Positions 43,946-52,669 of a stretch of DNA of 64,000 nt are shown here, piece after piece. The notes beneath the pieces are model-generated. The model worked only from the letters and a program-made list of their open reading frames with translations. It was not told the DNA's origin and did no database searches. Origin of the DNA: Mesobacillus harenae (lineage in GTDB: Bacteria > Bacillota > Bacilli > Bacillales > Cytobacillaceae). Both the position numbers and the translations under genes were made by a program. The stretch's first letter is position 1, and every line of letters begins with the position of its first letter. Location: the NCBI RefSeq assembly GCF_013343715.1, contig NZ_JABUNR010000018.1:1-64000 (forward strand), given 5' to 3'.

Positions 43946-44520
43946 CAGAGGCTAATAAACGCCATGCTTACCTTGGCTGGACTGACTCCCCTCTTTGTTT
44001 ATCTGAGACTGAAACGAGATTACAGTCCCATGAAGAATATGACCTAGTATTTTCAAGTGATTTAGGAAGATGCCTCGAAACAGCCAACATTCTTTTTCCT
44101 TCTAATAGGGCTGTACCTATACGGCAGCTAAGGGAGATGAATTTCGGCCAATGGGAGGGAAAAACGTTTGCCAATTTAAAAAATGAGGCCGTTTATCAAA
44201 ATTGGCTAAAGGATCCGTTTCTGGTTAAGCCGCCTCAAGGCGAATCGTTCAGTGAATTCTCAAAAAGAGTCAACACTGGGTGGGAGCTCGCTATTACTAG
44301 GGTACTAGAAGGTGGCGTGAAAAAGGCCGCTATCATCACACACGGTGGGGTTATCAGATACTTATTATCACAATTTGCCCGTTATCCTAAGGAATTTTGG
44401 GAATGGCAGGTTCCCCATCATCATGGTTATGAGCTGGTTTGGCATCGAGAGAGTCTGAGGAGGAGAGAACGATGCATTTTGTTACAGGAGGTTCCTTTAA
44501 TGGCAAAGCCAAATGGGTAA
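43903..44520 (+). CDS. cobC: Histidine-phosphatase family, CobC-like (copy 1)
   Basis: A 205-residue phosphoglycerate-mutase-like phosphatase with the phospho-His motif FRHGLTEAN (His12), MNFGQWEGKTFANL and a second catalytic His in IITHGGVIRYL. It overlaps cobS by 43 bp. In this operon it should dephosphorylate alpha-ribazole 5'-phosphate or adenosylcobalamin 5'-phosphate. Confidence 0.88.
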   Translation: MDDIVAITLFRHGLTEANKRHAYLGWTDSPLCLSETETRLQSHEEYDLVFSSDLGRCLETANILFPSNRAVPIRQLREMNFGQWEGKTFANLKNEAVYQNWLKDPFLVKPPQGESFSEFSKRVNTGWELAITRVLEGGVKKAAIITHGGVIRYLLSQFARYPKEFWEWQVPHHHGYELVWHRESLRRRERCILLQEVPLMAKPNG

Positions 44521-44912
44521 GGGAACAGTATCAATTGAGTGATTCCCCCCATTTATGGGTAACTGCCAAAGAGGAGAAGGCTATCCCAGAGAACTTTATT
44601 GACTTAACTAAGGACAACATCATCGTCCTAGAAGGCATTGAATGGTTTTTAGAAGATTTTTCATCTCGGCTAGAAAGCATTCAGGTTCGGTTAAAATGGC
44701 AAACCCAGCTGCAGGATTGGCTTGCATGGGAGAGCAAAGATAGGCAAAGGAAATTAATATTAATCGGAACAGATATTTCAAAAGGGATTGTACCTCTTCT
44801 TCCGGAAGACCGTAAATGGCGGGATGTTACAGGCTGGGCTTATCAGGATACCATGAAACTAGCAAAACAGGCTGATTTAATATGGTATGGAATAAACAAA
44901 AAACTAAAATAG
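44472..44912 (+). CDS. CobU-like protein with a degenerate P-loop
   Basis: A 146-residue protein resembling a shortened CobU: MHFVTGGSFNGKAKWVREQY at the start and GIVPLLPEDRKWRDVTGWAYQ near the end, which parallels CobU's guanylyltransferase part. The P-loop reads GGSFNGKAK, lacking the Ser/Thr that follows Lys in active kinases. AGGAGGAG before the ATG at 44472 fixes the start; the frame is open further upstream. Many Bacillus B12 operons carry such a gene. It may be a partner subunit or regulator; no activity can be claimed. Confidence 0.7.
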   Translation: MHFVTGGSFNGKAKWVREQYQLSDSPHLWVTAKEEKAIPENFIDLTKDNIIVLEGIEWFLEDFSSRLESIQVRLKWQTQLQDWLAWESKDRQRKLILIGTDISKGIVPLLPEDRKWRDVTGWAYQDTMKLAKQADLIWYGINKKLK

Positions 44913-44924
44913 GTGGTTAAAGTC

Positions 44925-45512
44925 ATGAGAATTTATACTCGTACTGGAGATAAAGGGCAAACAAGCATTATTGGCGGCAGAGTCGATAAGGATGATATCA
45001 GGGTTGAAGCATATGGCACGGTGGACGAAGTAAATTGTTTTGTGGGTCAGGCAATGACGCAGCTTGAACAGGGTGACTTGTTTCAGGATATTATAGAAGA
45101 TCTGGAAAAAATCCAGCATGAATTATTTGATTGCGGCGGAGATCTAGCGAATATTTCTAAATCACGGGAATTAAAGTTAACAAAGGACTCGGTCGATTAC
45201 ATGGAAAAGAGAATTGATGAGTTTATCACAGAGGCCCCTGAGCTCGAGCGGTTTATCTTACCCGGGGGAACACCTGCAGCTGCGTCCATTCATATTGCCA
45301 GGACGGTCACAAGGAGAGCTGAAAGGCTAGTAGTATCCTTAATGAAAGCAGATCCTAACATTTCGGAAACATCTCTTCAATTCTTAAATAGATTATCAGA
45401 TTACTTCTTTGCTCTCGCTAGAGTAATCAATTTCCGTTTAAATCAACAAGATGTTGAATATGTCCGCAGTGCCAAAGTCTTCCGCAGCGGGAAACGCAAG
45501 GAGGATAAATAA
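44925..45512 (+). CDS. Cob(I)alamin adenosyltransferase, PduO type
   Basis: A 195-residue PduO-type ATP:corrinoid adenosyltransferase: YTRTGDKGQTSIIGGRVDKDD at the start and the family motif ARTVTRRAERLVV near residue 130. It places the adenosyl group on Co(I) corrinoids, needed before nucleotide-loop assembly. AGGTGG eight bases before the ATG at 44925 is preferred over the GTG at 44913. Confidence 0.94.
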   Translation: MRIYTRTGDKGQTSIIGGRVDKDDIRVEAYGTVDEVNCFVGQAMTQLEQGDLFQDIIEDLEKIQHELFDCGGDLANISKSRELKLTKDSVDYMEKRIDEFITEAPELERFILPGGTPAAASIHIARTVTRRAERLVVSLMKADPNISETSLQFLNRLSDYFFALARVINFRLNQQDVEYVRSAKVFRSGKRKEDK

Positions 45513-45516
45513 ATAA

Positions 45517-46011
45517 ATGAAAAGTAAGAGAATGGCTTGGATTGCCATGCTGGTTGCCTTAACTTCAATCGGGGGAGCAATTAAGGTGCCAGCCATTATC
45601 GGAAGTGTTGCCCTGGATTCTTTCCCGGCACTGCTTGCTTCAGTGCTGATAGGAGGAATTGCAGGGGGAATTGTCGGCAGTGCTGGACATCTGCTTTCCG
45701 CTTTACTAGGCGGAATGCCGCTAGGGCCGCTTCATGGTCTTATTGCTGTCGAGATGTTTTTCTTGGCCTACCTTTTCGGGCTGTTTTACAGAAACGGGAA
45801 AAAGTGGCTGGCTGGTGTTTTATTTGTCTTTGGGAACACATTAATTGCTCCACTACCGTTCATTTTTTTTATGAGTAAAGCATTTTACCTGTCCCTTATC
45901 CCGTCCCTTTTCATCGGGTCTTTCCTAAATATGCTGATCGCTTTCGTTGTAATCCCAAGGCTGGTGAAAGTAATGGAATCAATTTCTTTCAAGGAGAGAC
46001 CCAGCCAATGA
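45517..46011 (+). CDS. cblT: ECF transporter S component, probable alpha-ribazole importer CblT
   Basis: A 164-residue membrane protein with five to six helices and the ECF-S pattern (KVPAIIGSVALDSFPALLAS, SAGHLLSALLGGMPLGPLHG). In Listeria and Geobacillus an S component named CblT imports alpha-ribazole and lies near the kinase gene cblS. The same pair is here, directly behind the adenosyltransferase. It would need a shared ECF energising module from elsewhere. The name rests on family and context. Confidence 0.75.
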   Translation: MKSKRMAWIAMLVALTSIGGAIKVPAIIGSVALDSFPALLASVLIGGIAGGIVGSAGHLLSALLGGMPLGPLHGLIAVEMFFLAYLFGLFYRNGKKWLAGVLFVFGNTLIAPLPFIFFMSKAFYLSLIPSLFIGSFLNMLIAFVVIPRLVKVMESISFKERPSQ

Positions 46012-46733
46012 GGGACATTTTGAACATTCCTTTTAATGAGAGAGAATCGATTGTTTTAGCAAGTGATAACAGTGGTGCAATTGGGCTGAAGGATAGCGAT
46101 GCGGTTAAAGTTCCTTATGAAACGGTTGCCTACTATTCTTTCCGCGTTGCCGTGATGGAGTGTATGGCAGCAGGCGCAGATCCGTTTGCAGTAACTCTAA
46201 ATAATTTTTGCGGTGATAATGCCTGGGATGCACTTCTAGCAGGCATTAAGCGAGGACTGACAGAGTTAAAAATGGAACAGATAAACATAACCGGGAGCAC
46301 TGAGAGTAATTTTAATCTAACTCAATCGGCAGTTGGCATAACCGTTTTGGGCAAGCTGGATTCTAAAGCTGCTGCTTTAAATAAGCGGATCTATACACCC
46401 GACACAAACATTGCCGTAATTGGGACACCTCTTGTTGGGAACGAGGTAGTGGATCAAGAGATTGATATAGCTTCTTTATCGATGTTTAAACAGATTTGTT
46501 CTTTAGATCAGGTTGTTACCTTGCCGGTCGGATCAAAAGGGATCCTTCAGGAACTAAATAGGCTATTTTCCAACCGGACATTTGAGATAACTCAACTGGA
46601 AACTAGCCTTAATCTTGAAAAATCAGCTGGACCATCCACTTGTTTTATTGTTATTTATCCGCCTGAACATGCTAAAGATTTAAAATATATCTCAGGCCGG
46701 CATCTTCATGAAGTCAAAGAAAGATTGGATTGA
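46008..46733 (+). CDS. cblS: PurM-like ATP-binding protein, probable alpha-ribazole kinase CblS
   Basis: A 241-residue protein of the AIR-synthase/ThiL-like (PurM) superfamily: ASDNSGAIGLKDSDAVKVPYE near the start, VMECMAAGADPFAVTLNNF and a lysine/glycine-rich later half. It overlaps the S-component gene by 4 bp. With CblT it would phosphorylate imported alpha-ribazole to alpha-ribazole 5'-phosphate, replacing CobT, which is absent from the operon. The assignment follows the described CblS proteins of Gram-positives. Confidence 0.72.
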   Translation: MRDILNIPFNERESIVLASDNSGAIGLKDSDAVKVPYETVAYYSFRVAVMECMAAGADPFAVTLNNFCGDNAWDALLAGIKRGLTELKMEQINITGSTESNFNLTQSAVGITVLGKLDSKAAALNKRIYTPDTNIAVIGTPLVGNEVVDQEIDIASLSMFKQICSLDQVVTLPVGSKGILQELNRLFSNRTFEITQLETSLNLEKSAGPSTCFIVIYPPEHAKDLKYISGRHLHEVKERLD

Positions 46734-47347
46734 GAACTGTGCTTAAACTCTATTTTATCAGGCATGGAGAAACAGAATGGAATGCTGAAAACAGAATGCA
46801 AGGACGCCTCGATTCCGATCTGACGCTTAAAGGAAAGAACGATGCTCGCTTATTGGGAGAGAGGTTAAAGAACACACCATTCGAACGGATTATTTCCTCC
46901 CCAAGCAAACGCACATTAGAAACAGCAAGACTGATAGGCGGTATGAAAAAAAACAATATCGAAACCGATGAGAGACTTCTTGAGATTCATTTAGGAGACT
47001 GGCAGGGGAAAACCCAAGCTGAAATAGAAAAGTCGTTTCCTTCCCAGTTCTATTCCTATTGGACCAAGCCTGAACGTTACCAGAACAAGCAAGGCGAAAG
47101 CTTTTTAGACGTTAAAAATCGGACTGCCTCTTTTTTAGACGATCTGAAGGCTACCACCTCTTCAGGAAATGTCCTTATTGTGACACATGGAGTTGTGATT
47201 AAGACTCTCTATCTGCTTGCCCGAAATGCTTCGATCGAAAGGATCTGGGAGCCGCCAGTTATTGATGGAACAAGCCTGACCCTGATTGGTATTCAGGATG
47301 GTAAACTTGAATTGCTTCTGGAAGGATGCACAGCTCACTGCAATTAA
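46730..47347 (+). CDS. Histidine-phosphatase family, CobC-like (copy 2)
   Basis: A 205-residue phosphatase with FIRHGETEWNAENRMQGRLDS (His12, shown in part), EIHLGDWQGKTQAEI and VLIVTHGVVIKTLYLL. The TTG start overlaps the stop of cblS (TTGA); GTG at 46739 is an alternative. It ends the B12 operon. The second CobC-like enzyme may act on a different phosphorylated intermediate from copy 1, or simply be a spare. Confidence 0.85.
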   Translation: MRTVLKLYFIRHGETEWNAENRMQGRLDSDLTLKGKNDARLLGERLKNTPFERIISSPSKRTLETARLIGGMKKNNIETDERLLEIHLGDWQGKTQAEIEKSFPSQFYSYWTKPERYQNKQGESFLDVKNRTASFLDDLKATTSSGNVLIVTHGVVIKTLYLLARNASIERIWEPPVIDGTSLTLIGIQDGKLELLLEGCTAHCN

Positions 47348-47659
47348 GCGCAACGAGAAGCTTAACTCCATCTGCTTAATGCAGTATTTGCACAGCCTTA
47401 CGCACTGTATATCCGGCTTGCTTAGCTTCGACAAGCGGTGACCGTCCGTACGCCACTTTCTGCAATGCTGGCATTTTTAGGGCAGGGAAAGCGGAAGATA
47501 ATGTTGGTTATCCATATGCAAGGCTTATTCGGACAGCTCGAACTGGAATTGGCTCAGGCAAGTCCCAATGTAGTTACTTTAGGGTAGTCTTGCTTTTCCG
47601 AAATGCTGCTAAGTATTACTTTGATAATCACCTTTTTCATCAATTATAAGTTCGGTTGT
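47348..47659 (+). other. Gap after the B12 operon
   Basis: About 310 bp with a degraded dispersed motif (GCTTAGCTTCGACAAGCGGT near 47420) and no clear terminator for the plus-strand operon. An open minus-strand frame at 47162-47434 is a shadow of the preceding gene. Confidence 0.35.
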
Positions 47660-47696
47660 AAAAAGCCTGTATAGAATAAAATTCTACACAGGCCTT
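47660..47696 (-). terminator. Terminator of the PrsA-like gene
   Basis: AAGCCTGTATAGAA and TTCTACACAGGCCTT form a long stem with one mismatch. On the minus strand CTTTTTACAA follows. Confidence 0.85.
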
Positions 47697-47732
47697 GGAA
47701 ATTCTACTTGATTGTAACGGTCTACTAACCAA

Positions 47733-48614
47733 TTATTTTAATGTGTTTTCAATTTTATAGTCAGCTAGTGTCTCTTCCAACCATACAGAATACTCGGTTT
47801 GCATTTTTTCTTGAAACAAAGTGTCTTCGATTTCTGCTTTGTGATCTTCAAAGACAGCTTCTTTCGCCGCTTTTTTGTCTGTTACCTTTATAATGTGATA
47901 ACCGTATTCCGTTTTGACAGGTTTACTAATCTCATCAATTTTTAACGAGAATGCAGCCTTTTCAAACTCGGCAACCATATTACCGCTGCCAAAATAGCCA
48001 AGGTCTCCTCCTTTTTCTGCAGTGGCTGTGTCAACAGAGTACTCTTTTGCTAGTTCACCAAAGTCACCGCCAGCTGCAAGCTTTTCCGCAGCCTCCTGTG
48101 CAGTTTCCACATCCTCAACTAATATATGACTTGCTTTAACCTGCTCTGTTTGATCATATACTTCTTTATTTTCATCAAAATAAGCTTTTAATTCCTCATC
48201 AGTAATGGTGATTCGCGGCTTTAGAAGCTTTTCGGTAGTCAAATAGCTTTCTATATCCGATTCAATATTTTCAATAGAGGCACCGTTCTGTTCCAGCGCA
48301 GCTGAAAAGGCCTCTTCCCCGCCATATGATTCCTTTATTGTTTGAAGTTCTTCTTCTATCTCTTTGTCAGAGACCGATACTTTTTCCTTCTTTGCTTCTA
48401 GACCAATAATCTTTTCTGTAATAAGTACATCAAGGGCAGCAGCTCCATATTGCTCAACAAGCAAATTGTATAGCTCGTCCTTATTTATTTTCTCCCCCTC
48501 AACACTAGCCACAGCGTCTTCTTTTGAAAATGCCATACTGGCCATTGAAGCTGATAGGATAATTACAATTCCAGCTAAACTAATTAAAATCTTTTTGTTT
48601 ATATTTTTCAGCAT
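47733..48614 (-). CDS. Parvulin-type foldase, PrsA/YacD-like
   Basis: A 293-residue exported peptidyl-prolyl isomerase. An N-terminal hydrophobic segment (ILISLAGIVIILSASMASMAF) is followed by a SurA-like helical part and a parvulin domain at about residues 150-245 (VKASHILVEDVETAQEAAEKL and EYGYHIIKVTDKK in part). Unlike PrsA it has no lipobox cysteine, so it is probably membrane-anchored or secreted. It helps extracellular proteins fold. GGGAGG precedes ATG. Single gene with its own terminator. Confidence 0.87.
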   Translation of the reverse strand: MLKNINKKILISLAGIVIILSASMASMAFSKEDAVASVEGEKINKDELYNLLVEQYGAAALDVLITEKIIGLEAKKEKVSVSDKEIEEELQTIKESYGGEEAFSAALEQNGASIENIESDIESYLTTEKLLKPRITITDEELKAYFDENKEVYDQTEQVKASHILVEDVETAQEAAEKLAAGGDFGELAKEYSVDTATAEKGGDLGYFGSGNMVAEFEKAAFSLKIDEISKPVKTEYGYHIIKVTDKKAAKEAVFEDHKAEIEDTLFQEKMQTEYSVWLEETLADYKIENTLK

Positions 48615-48735
48615 TATGTTCCTCCCGTAAACTTAATTATTCTCGGCTTAAATTCATCTTATCTTCTATAGACGTCCAAATTTTAACAAGCCTTTACGAA
48701 GCGATTAAATAATACAAGCAGATTCTCCCTTAGTC

Positions 48736-48765
48736 AAAAAGGAAGCTGTGCAAGCTTCCTTTTTA
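48736..48765. terminator. Bidirectional terminator before htrA
   Basis: AAAAAGGAAGC and GCTTCCTTTTT form an 11-bp stem with a 7-base loop and T-runs both ways. It ends the minus-strand htrA transcript. Confidence 0.88.
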
Positions 48766-48777
48766 AAATCTTATCTA

Positions 48778-50001
48778 TTAGGCAGATTTGCTTTTCAATG
48801 TCAGCGTTAAGGTTACCAGCTCTCCATCTCTATAAACCTCTACCTTTAAGTTTTCTCCGTCTTTCACCTTCGTATATAAATATTTCCTCAAATCGGAGGA
48901 GTTCCCTATATCGGTGTTATTTAGTGAAACGATGAGATCTTTTACTTTAAGGCCCGCCTTTGCTGCAGGTGAGTCAGGATCAATGTAGGTAATCATAGTA
49001 CCGCCCTTAACATCTGCTGGAACACCCTGCAAGTGAACTGGCGGTATTTCAGCTAAATCTGCCATGCTGATCCCAATATATGGGCGTGAAACCTGTCCAG
49101 TTTCAATCATTTCATTCACTATTGGCAGCAGATCATTGCTCGGAATCGCGAAGCCCAAGCCTTCTGCTCCATTTGCTATTTTAAGGCTGTTAATGCCAAT
49201 AACTTCTCCGTTTGCATTAATGAGGGCCCCACCACTATTTCCTGGGTTAATAGCTGCATCTGTTTGAATAACATTTAAATCCCACTCTCCAGCTGAAGTC
49301 GTAACAGCAATCGAACGGTCTACGGCACTTACAATCCCTTGAGTGACTGTTCTCGACAATTCAAGGCCTAATGGATTTCCAATCGCCCAAACTTGCTCTC
49401 CTGGCCTCAAGGACGACGAATCGCCAAATTCAATTATAGAACTTGCCTTGTCAGCATCCATTTTCAAGACAGCAAGATCGGTTAACGCATCAGCTCCAAC
49501 CACTTGTGCTGACGTTTTTTCTCCGTTATATAAGGAAATCTCAATGTCGGACGCGCCTTCAATAACATGGTTATTTGTTACGATATAAGCACTGTCGCCC
49601 GCCTTTTTAAAAATAACACCAGATCCTGAACCACTTTCCACATTTTGTCCCTGATTCGAAAAATTGTTGTTTCTCTGCTTAATATTTACAACTCCTACAA
49701 TTGCTTTAGAAGAATTCTCAACCATATCAGCGATTGAGCCAGAAGAAGCTTTTGCAGACGTTTGGATTGGGATAGTGCTATTGCCGGCAGTCGCTGTGTT
49801 TTGAGCTATTTCAACAGCCTCAGGTGATGTAATGGGATATACATCCTTAAAAAAATCAGTTTGCGGAACTATCGCCAAGGTCAGCAAGGATCCGACTATT
49901 CCTGCGGTGACTGTGGAAATTCCTCCCCTTAGCCTGCTAGGTTTTCTATCTTTTTTATAGACTTCAGCTCGAATTTGATCGTTTTCATTAAAATCGGTCA
50001 T
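48778..50001 (-). CDS. htrA: HtrA/DegP-type membrane-anchored serine protease
   Basis: A 407-residue quality-control protease. A membrane anchor lies near residues 25-48 (GGISTVTAGIVGSLLTLAIV), then a trypsin-like domain with His in YIVTNNHVIEGAS, Asp in LTDLAVLKMD and Ser in NPGNSGGALINANGEV, then a PDZ domain at about 305-395 (GGTMITYIDPDSPAAKAGLK). AAGGAGG eight bases before the ATG at 50001 fixes the start; an upstream in-frame TTG is inside the binding site. It degrades misfolded exported proteins. B. subtilis homologues are controlled by CssRS, but no such box is certain here. Confidence 0.95.
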   Translation of the reverse strand: MTDFNENDQIRAEVYKKDRKPSRLRGGISTVTAGIVGSLLTLAIVPQTDFFKDVYPITSPEAVEIAQNTATAGNSTIPIQTSAKASSGSIADMVENSSKAIVGVVNIKQRNNNFSNQGQNVESGSGSGVIFKKAGDSAYIVTNNHVIEGASDIEISLYNGEKTSAQVVGADALTDLAVLKMDADKASSIIEFGDSSSLRPGEQVWAIGNPLGLELSRTVTQGIVSAVDRSIAVTTSAGEWDLNVIQTDAAINPGNSGGALINANGEVIGINSLKIANGAEGLGFAIPSNDLLPIVNEMIETGQVSRPYIGISMADLAEIPPVHLQGVPADVKGGTMITYIDPDSPAAKAGLKVKDLIVSLNNTDIGNSSDLRKYLYTKVKDGENLKVEVYRDGELVTLTLTLKSKSA

Positions 50002-50163
50002 ATCTTTTTCCTCCTTCAAAGAGATACAGGCTTTGTAAAGCGGCCCTGCTTTTATCTACTCTTATCATAGGCGATAAATATGGCCAAATTATTAACAAAC
50101 CTTTAATAGTTAAAGAACAAATCAATAAAAATTTAGTCTTTTACTGCTCTAACAGATATCCAA

Positions 50164-50202
50164 ATAAAAAAATAAAGAGCAAACCCCAATGGATTTACTC
50201 TT
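50164..50202 (-). terminator. Terminator of the MFS gene
   Basis: AAGAGTAAATCC pairs with GGGTTTGCTCTT (with G-T pairs) on the minus strand, followed by TATTTTTTTATTT. Confidence 0.7.
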
Positions 50203-50247
50203 CACCTTGCTCTAAATATATACAAACCGCAAATTTAAAAAATCCAA

Positions 50248-51435
50248 TCATTGCAGACCTTCGTGCGCCCACCTCTTACTAGGGTTTCTTTGATAAAGGA
50301 AGTAATAAAGCGGCAGACCGGCAATTACTAGAATCGAACTATAAAAGTAAAGCGACCTGAAACCTGCTGCTTCTGCTGCAAGTCCTACAAGGAATGAACC
50401 TAAACCGATTCCAAAATCAAATACCGATAAAAAAGTGGCAGTAGCTAAGCCTCTGCGCTGAGGAGGTGCATCACTAATAGCAATTGTCTGAAAGCTTGGG
50501 AAAAGGGTTCCCCAACCTAGCCCAATAAACGCTGCTGCAAGCAAAAAAACAACTGCATTTTCTGCTTGGCTTAGCACGAGCATGCCAATAGCAAAGAGAA
50601 TAATGGAAGGATTAATAATAACATTAGCCCCGTACTTGTCAAACCATCTTCCTGTAAAAGGCCTTGAAAGCAATAGAACAATAGCAAAAACCATAAAAAA
50701 GTAACTAGCAGCTTCTACTAAACCGATAGCCTCTGCATATACAGAAATGAACGATATGATTGAAGAATAGACAAGCGCAAAGTATCCCCCAACAATGGCA
50801 ATTTTAAGAGCGGAAGGCTCAAATAAATTTCCGAATCTAAAGGCCTGTTTTTGCCTGGGCTTACTGTCTGCTTTAGGAAATTTAATAAAAAGTGCGATTA
50901 CAAATGAACTTAAGGAGCAGGCAAGGGCAATACTAAACATAATTGACGGGCTCCACTGCTGTAAAGCCGTTAATCCGACAAAAGGTCCTATCACCATTGC
51001 CAGGTTCATTCCCATTGCATAATAACCCATCCCTTCTCCCCTTCTCGAGGCTGGAATAACGTTTGCTACAATCGTCCCCACTGCAGTAGTAGCGATTCCG
51101 AACCCCAATCCATGGAAAAACCTCAGGATCAGCATAATCATAATTGTGTCGGTAAAAAAATACCCAGCAGTCGCCGCTGAAAAGATCCCCAGTGAAAATA
51201 GCAATACCAGTTTATTTCCAAACCGTTCAATCCAGATGCCGGCAAAAGGACGTATTAAAATAGCAGCGATCAAGAAGACAGTAACGATCAAGCCTACTTG
51301 AGCAGCTTCGAAATCTAAATGCTTCATTGCGTAAACTGGTAATGTAACTAAAAGAAAATAAAAAGTTAGAAACAGAGAGAAGTTACTAATACAGACGCTT
51401 ATATAATTTCTTGTCCATAAAGGAGGATTATTCAT
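50248..51435 (-). CDS. Major facilitator superfamily efflux transporter
   Basis: A 395-residue, 12-helix MFS protein with GIWIERFGNKLVLLFSLGIF after helix 2 and GRWFDKYGANVIINPSIIL in the second half, the two related MFS loop motifs. GGAGG seven bases before ATG. Its start overlaps the MarR gene by 8 bp, so the two are co-transcribed; MarR-MFS pairs usually export toxic compounds. The substrate is unknown. Confidence 0.9.
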   Translation of the reverse strand: MNNPPLWTRNYISVCISNFSLFLTFYFLLVTLPVYAMKHLDFEAAQVGLIVTVFLIAAILIRPFAGIWIERFGNKLVLLFSLGIFSAATAGYFFTDTIMIMLILRFFHGLGFGIATTAVGTIVANVIPASRRGEGMGYYAMGMNLAMVIGPFVGLTALQQWSPSIMFSIALACSLSSFVIALFIKFPKADSKPRQKQAFRFGNLFEPSALKIAIVGGYFALVYSSIISFISVYAEAIGLVEAASYFFMVFAIVLLLSRPFTGRWFDKYGANVIINPSIILFAIGMLVLSQAENAVVFLLAAAFIGLGWGTLFPSFQTIAISDAPPQRRGLATATFLSVFDFGIGLGSFLVGLAAEAAGFRSLYFYSSILVIAGLPLYYFLYQRNPSKRWAHEGLQ

Positions 51436-51865
51436 GTTCGTTCCTCCGTCTTTTTAGCTGTTTATTCCATCCTGCTATCAGCAGGTGCAGCTGTTCTCTT
51501 GAAGGTTGGGGAAGGGTTGCTGCTAATTGCTGATTTTCCGTTAACACAGATTGCTCCCATAGCGGATATTCCTGTAACGCTTTGTCTGTTAAAGATAAAT
51601 GTTTTTTTCTTTTATCCTCTCCAAGATGATAAGCTACGTAGCCCTGTTTAATCAGCCTTTGGGTCATTCTTGACATTGAGGGGGCCTTAACAGATAAATA
51701 GTCACATAACTCCGCCTGCGTAAGGCTTCCGACTGTTTTCAGCGTATACAAAACAGACCATTGGGCACTGTATAAACCATAGGGCTGCAAAACCTCATTA
51801 ATATATTTCGATAAATGCCGAGATAGTTGCTGAATGGAATGAAATAATTCATGGTTATTAGTCAA
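51428..51865 (-). CDS. MarR-family transcriptional regulator
   Basis: A 145-residue winged-helix protein with GSLTQAELCDYLSVKAPSMSRMTQRLIKQGYV as the DNA-binding core (shown in parts) and the wing DKRKKHLSLTDKAL. TTG start with GGAGG nine bases upstream. It is first in a two-gene operon and should repress it from the 20-bp palindrome at 51883-51902, releasing on ligand binding. Confidence 0.9.
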   Translation of the reverse strand: MTNNHELFHSIQQLSRHLSKYINEVLQPYGLYSAQWSVLYTLKTVGSLTQAELCDYLSVKAPSMSRMTQRLIKQGYVAYHLGEDKRKKHLSLTDKALQEYPLWEQSVLTENQQLAATLPQPSREQLHLLIAGWNKQLKRRRNEHE

Positions 51866-51882
51866 ATATAATCAGCCTCCAA

Positions 51883-51902
51883 ATAGTTACCTAGGTAACT
51901 AT
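51883..51902. promoter_or_regulatory. MarR operator, perfect 20-bp palindrome
   Basis: ATAGTTACCTAGGTAACTAT is perfectly symmetric and lies 18 bp before the marR-like start. A weaker relative, TTACC...GGTAA, lies at 51967-51981 near the divergent gene, so both directions may be regulated. Confidence 0.8.
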
Positions 51903-52034
51903 AAAATACAGGAATTAAGCCGTCAAGGATTTTAAGCTTTTCAAAACAGCTCTCTTTTGGATGACTTTACCATGTAGGTAATCTATAAAATTGCACAATT
52001 TATAACTGTACAAACATAAAAAGGAGGAGTTCTT

Positions 52035-52571
52035 ATGAAAATCTTTAAGCTTTCAATCGCCTTATTATTGGCCGTTCCACTTTTTATCGGCTGTGCCGCT
52101 AATAATCAACAGGGAATGGAAGATGGCAATAATCAAACCCTTACCAACCAAAATGATCGCAATGAAAGTGGCGCCAATAATTACAGAATAAACAACCAGG
52201 ATAACCAAAATAACGGCAATAACAATAACAACAATGGCCGCATGGAGGTTGCTGATAAAGCTGCCGACAAGGTGACCAATTTGGATAATATTCAGCGGGC
52301 ATATGTAATGGTAACCAATCGGAATGCTTACGTTGCAGTAACTTTAGACAACGGCCAAGATGATGTATCAAAAGATATCGAAAAAAAAGTTTCCAAAGCT
52401 GTTAAAGATGCAGATGATAACATTCAAAATGTATTCGTTTCAGCAAACCCAGAATTTGTTGATAGAATGAGGGGATATCGGGACACCGCAAATGAAGGAC
52501 GCCCACTAGCCGGGATCGGTGAGGAATTTAACGAGATGGTAAGAAGGATATTTCCAACACGGAACGAATAA
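52035..52571 (+). CDS. YhcN/YlaJ-family sporulation lipoprotein
   Basis: A 178-residue lipoprotein: MKIFKLSIALLLAVPLFIGC places the lipidated cysteine at 20. An Asn/Gln-rich linker (residues 22-68) precedes the YhcN/YlaJ domain (ADKVTNLDNIQRAYVMVTNR and DDNIQNVFVSANPEFVDRM). Family members sit in the spore inner membrane and are made in the forespore; germination effects are reported. AAGGAGGAG precedes ATG. No sigma-G promoter could be assigned with confidence. This gene marks the organism as a spore former. Confidence 0.88.
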   Translation: MKIFKLSIALLLAVPLFIGCAANNQQGMEDGNNQTLTNQNDRNESGANNYRINNQDNQNNGNNNNNNGRMEVADKAADKVTNLDNIQRAYVMVTNRNAYVAVTLDNGQDDVSKDIEKKVSKAVKDADDNIQNVFVSANPEFVDRMRGYRDTANEGRPLAGIGEEFNEMVRRIFPTRNE

Positions 52572-52624
52572 CTTTTTCTTCATGAAATCGACCTATTGAT
52601 TTTGACGACAAGTAAGTAACAATT

Positions 52625-52669
52625 AAAAAGGCCAGAACATCAAAATAATAAGATGTTGTTGGCCTTTTT
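52625..52669 (+). terminator. Terminator of the yhcN-like gene
   Basis: AAAAAGGCCA...TTGGCCTTTTT with an inner ACATC/GATGT stem. T-rich on both strands, so it may work both ways. Confidence 0.88.

Noticed and set aside
47162..47434. 90-codon minus-strand frame
   Set aside because: Shadow of the second CobC-like gene extending into the gap.
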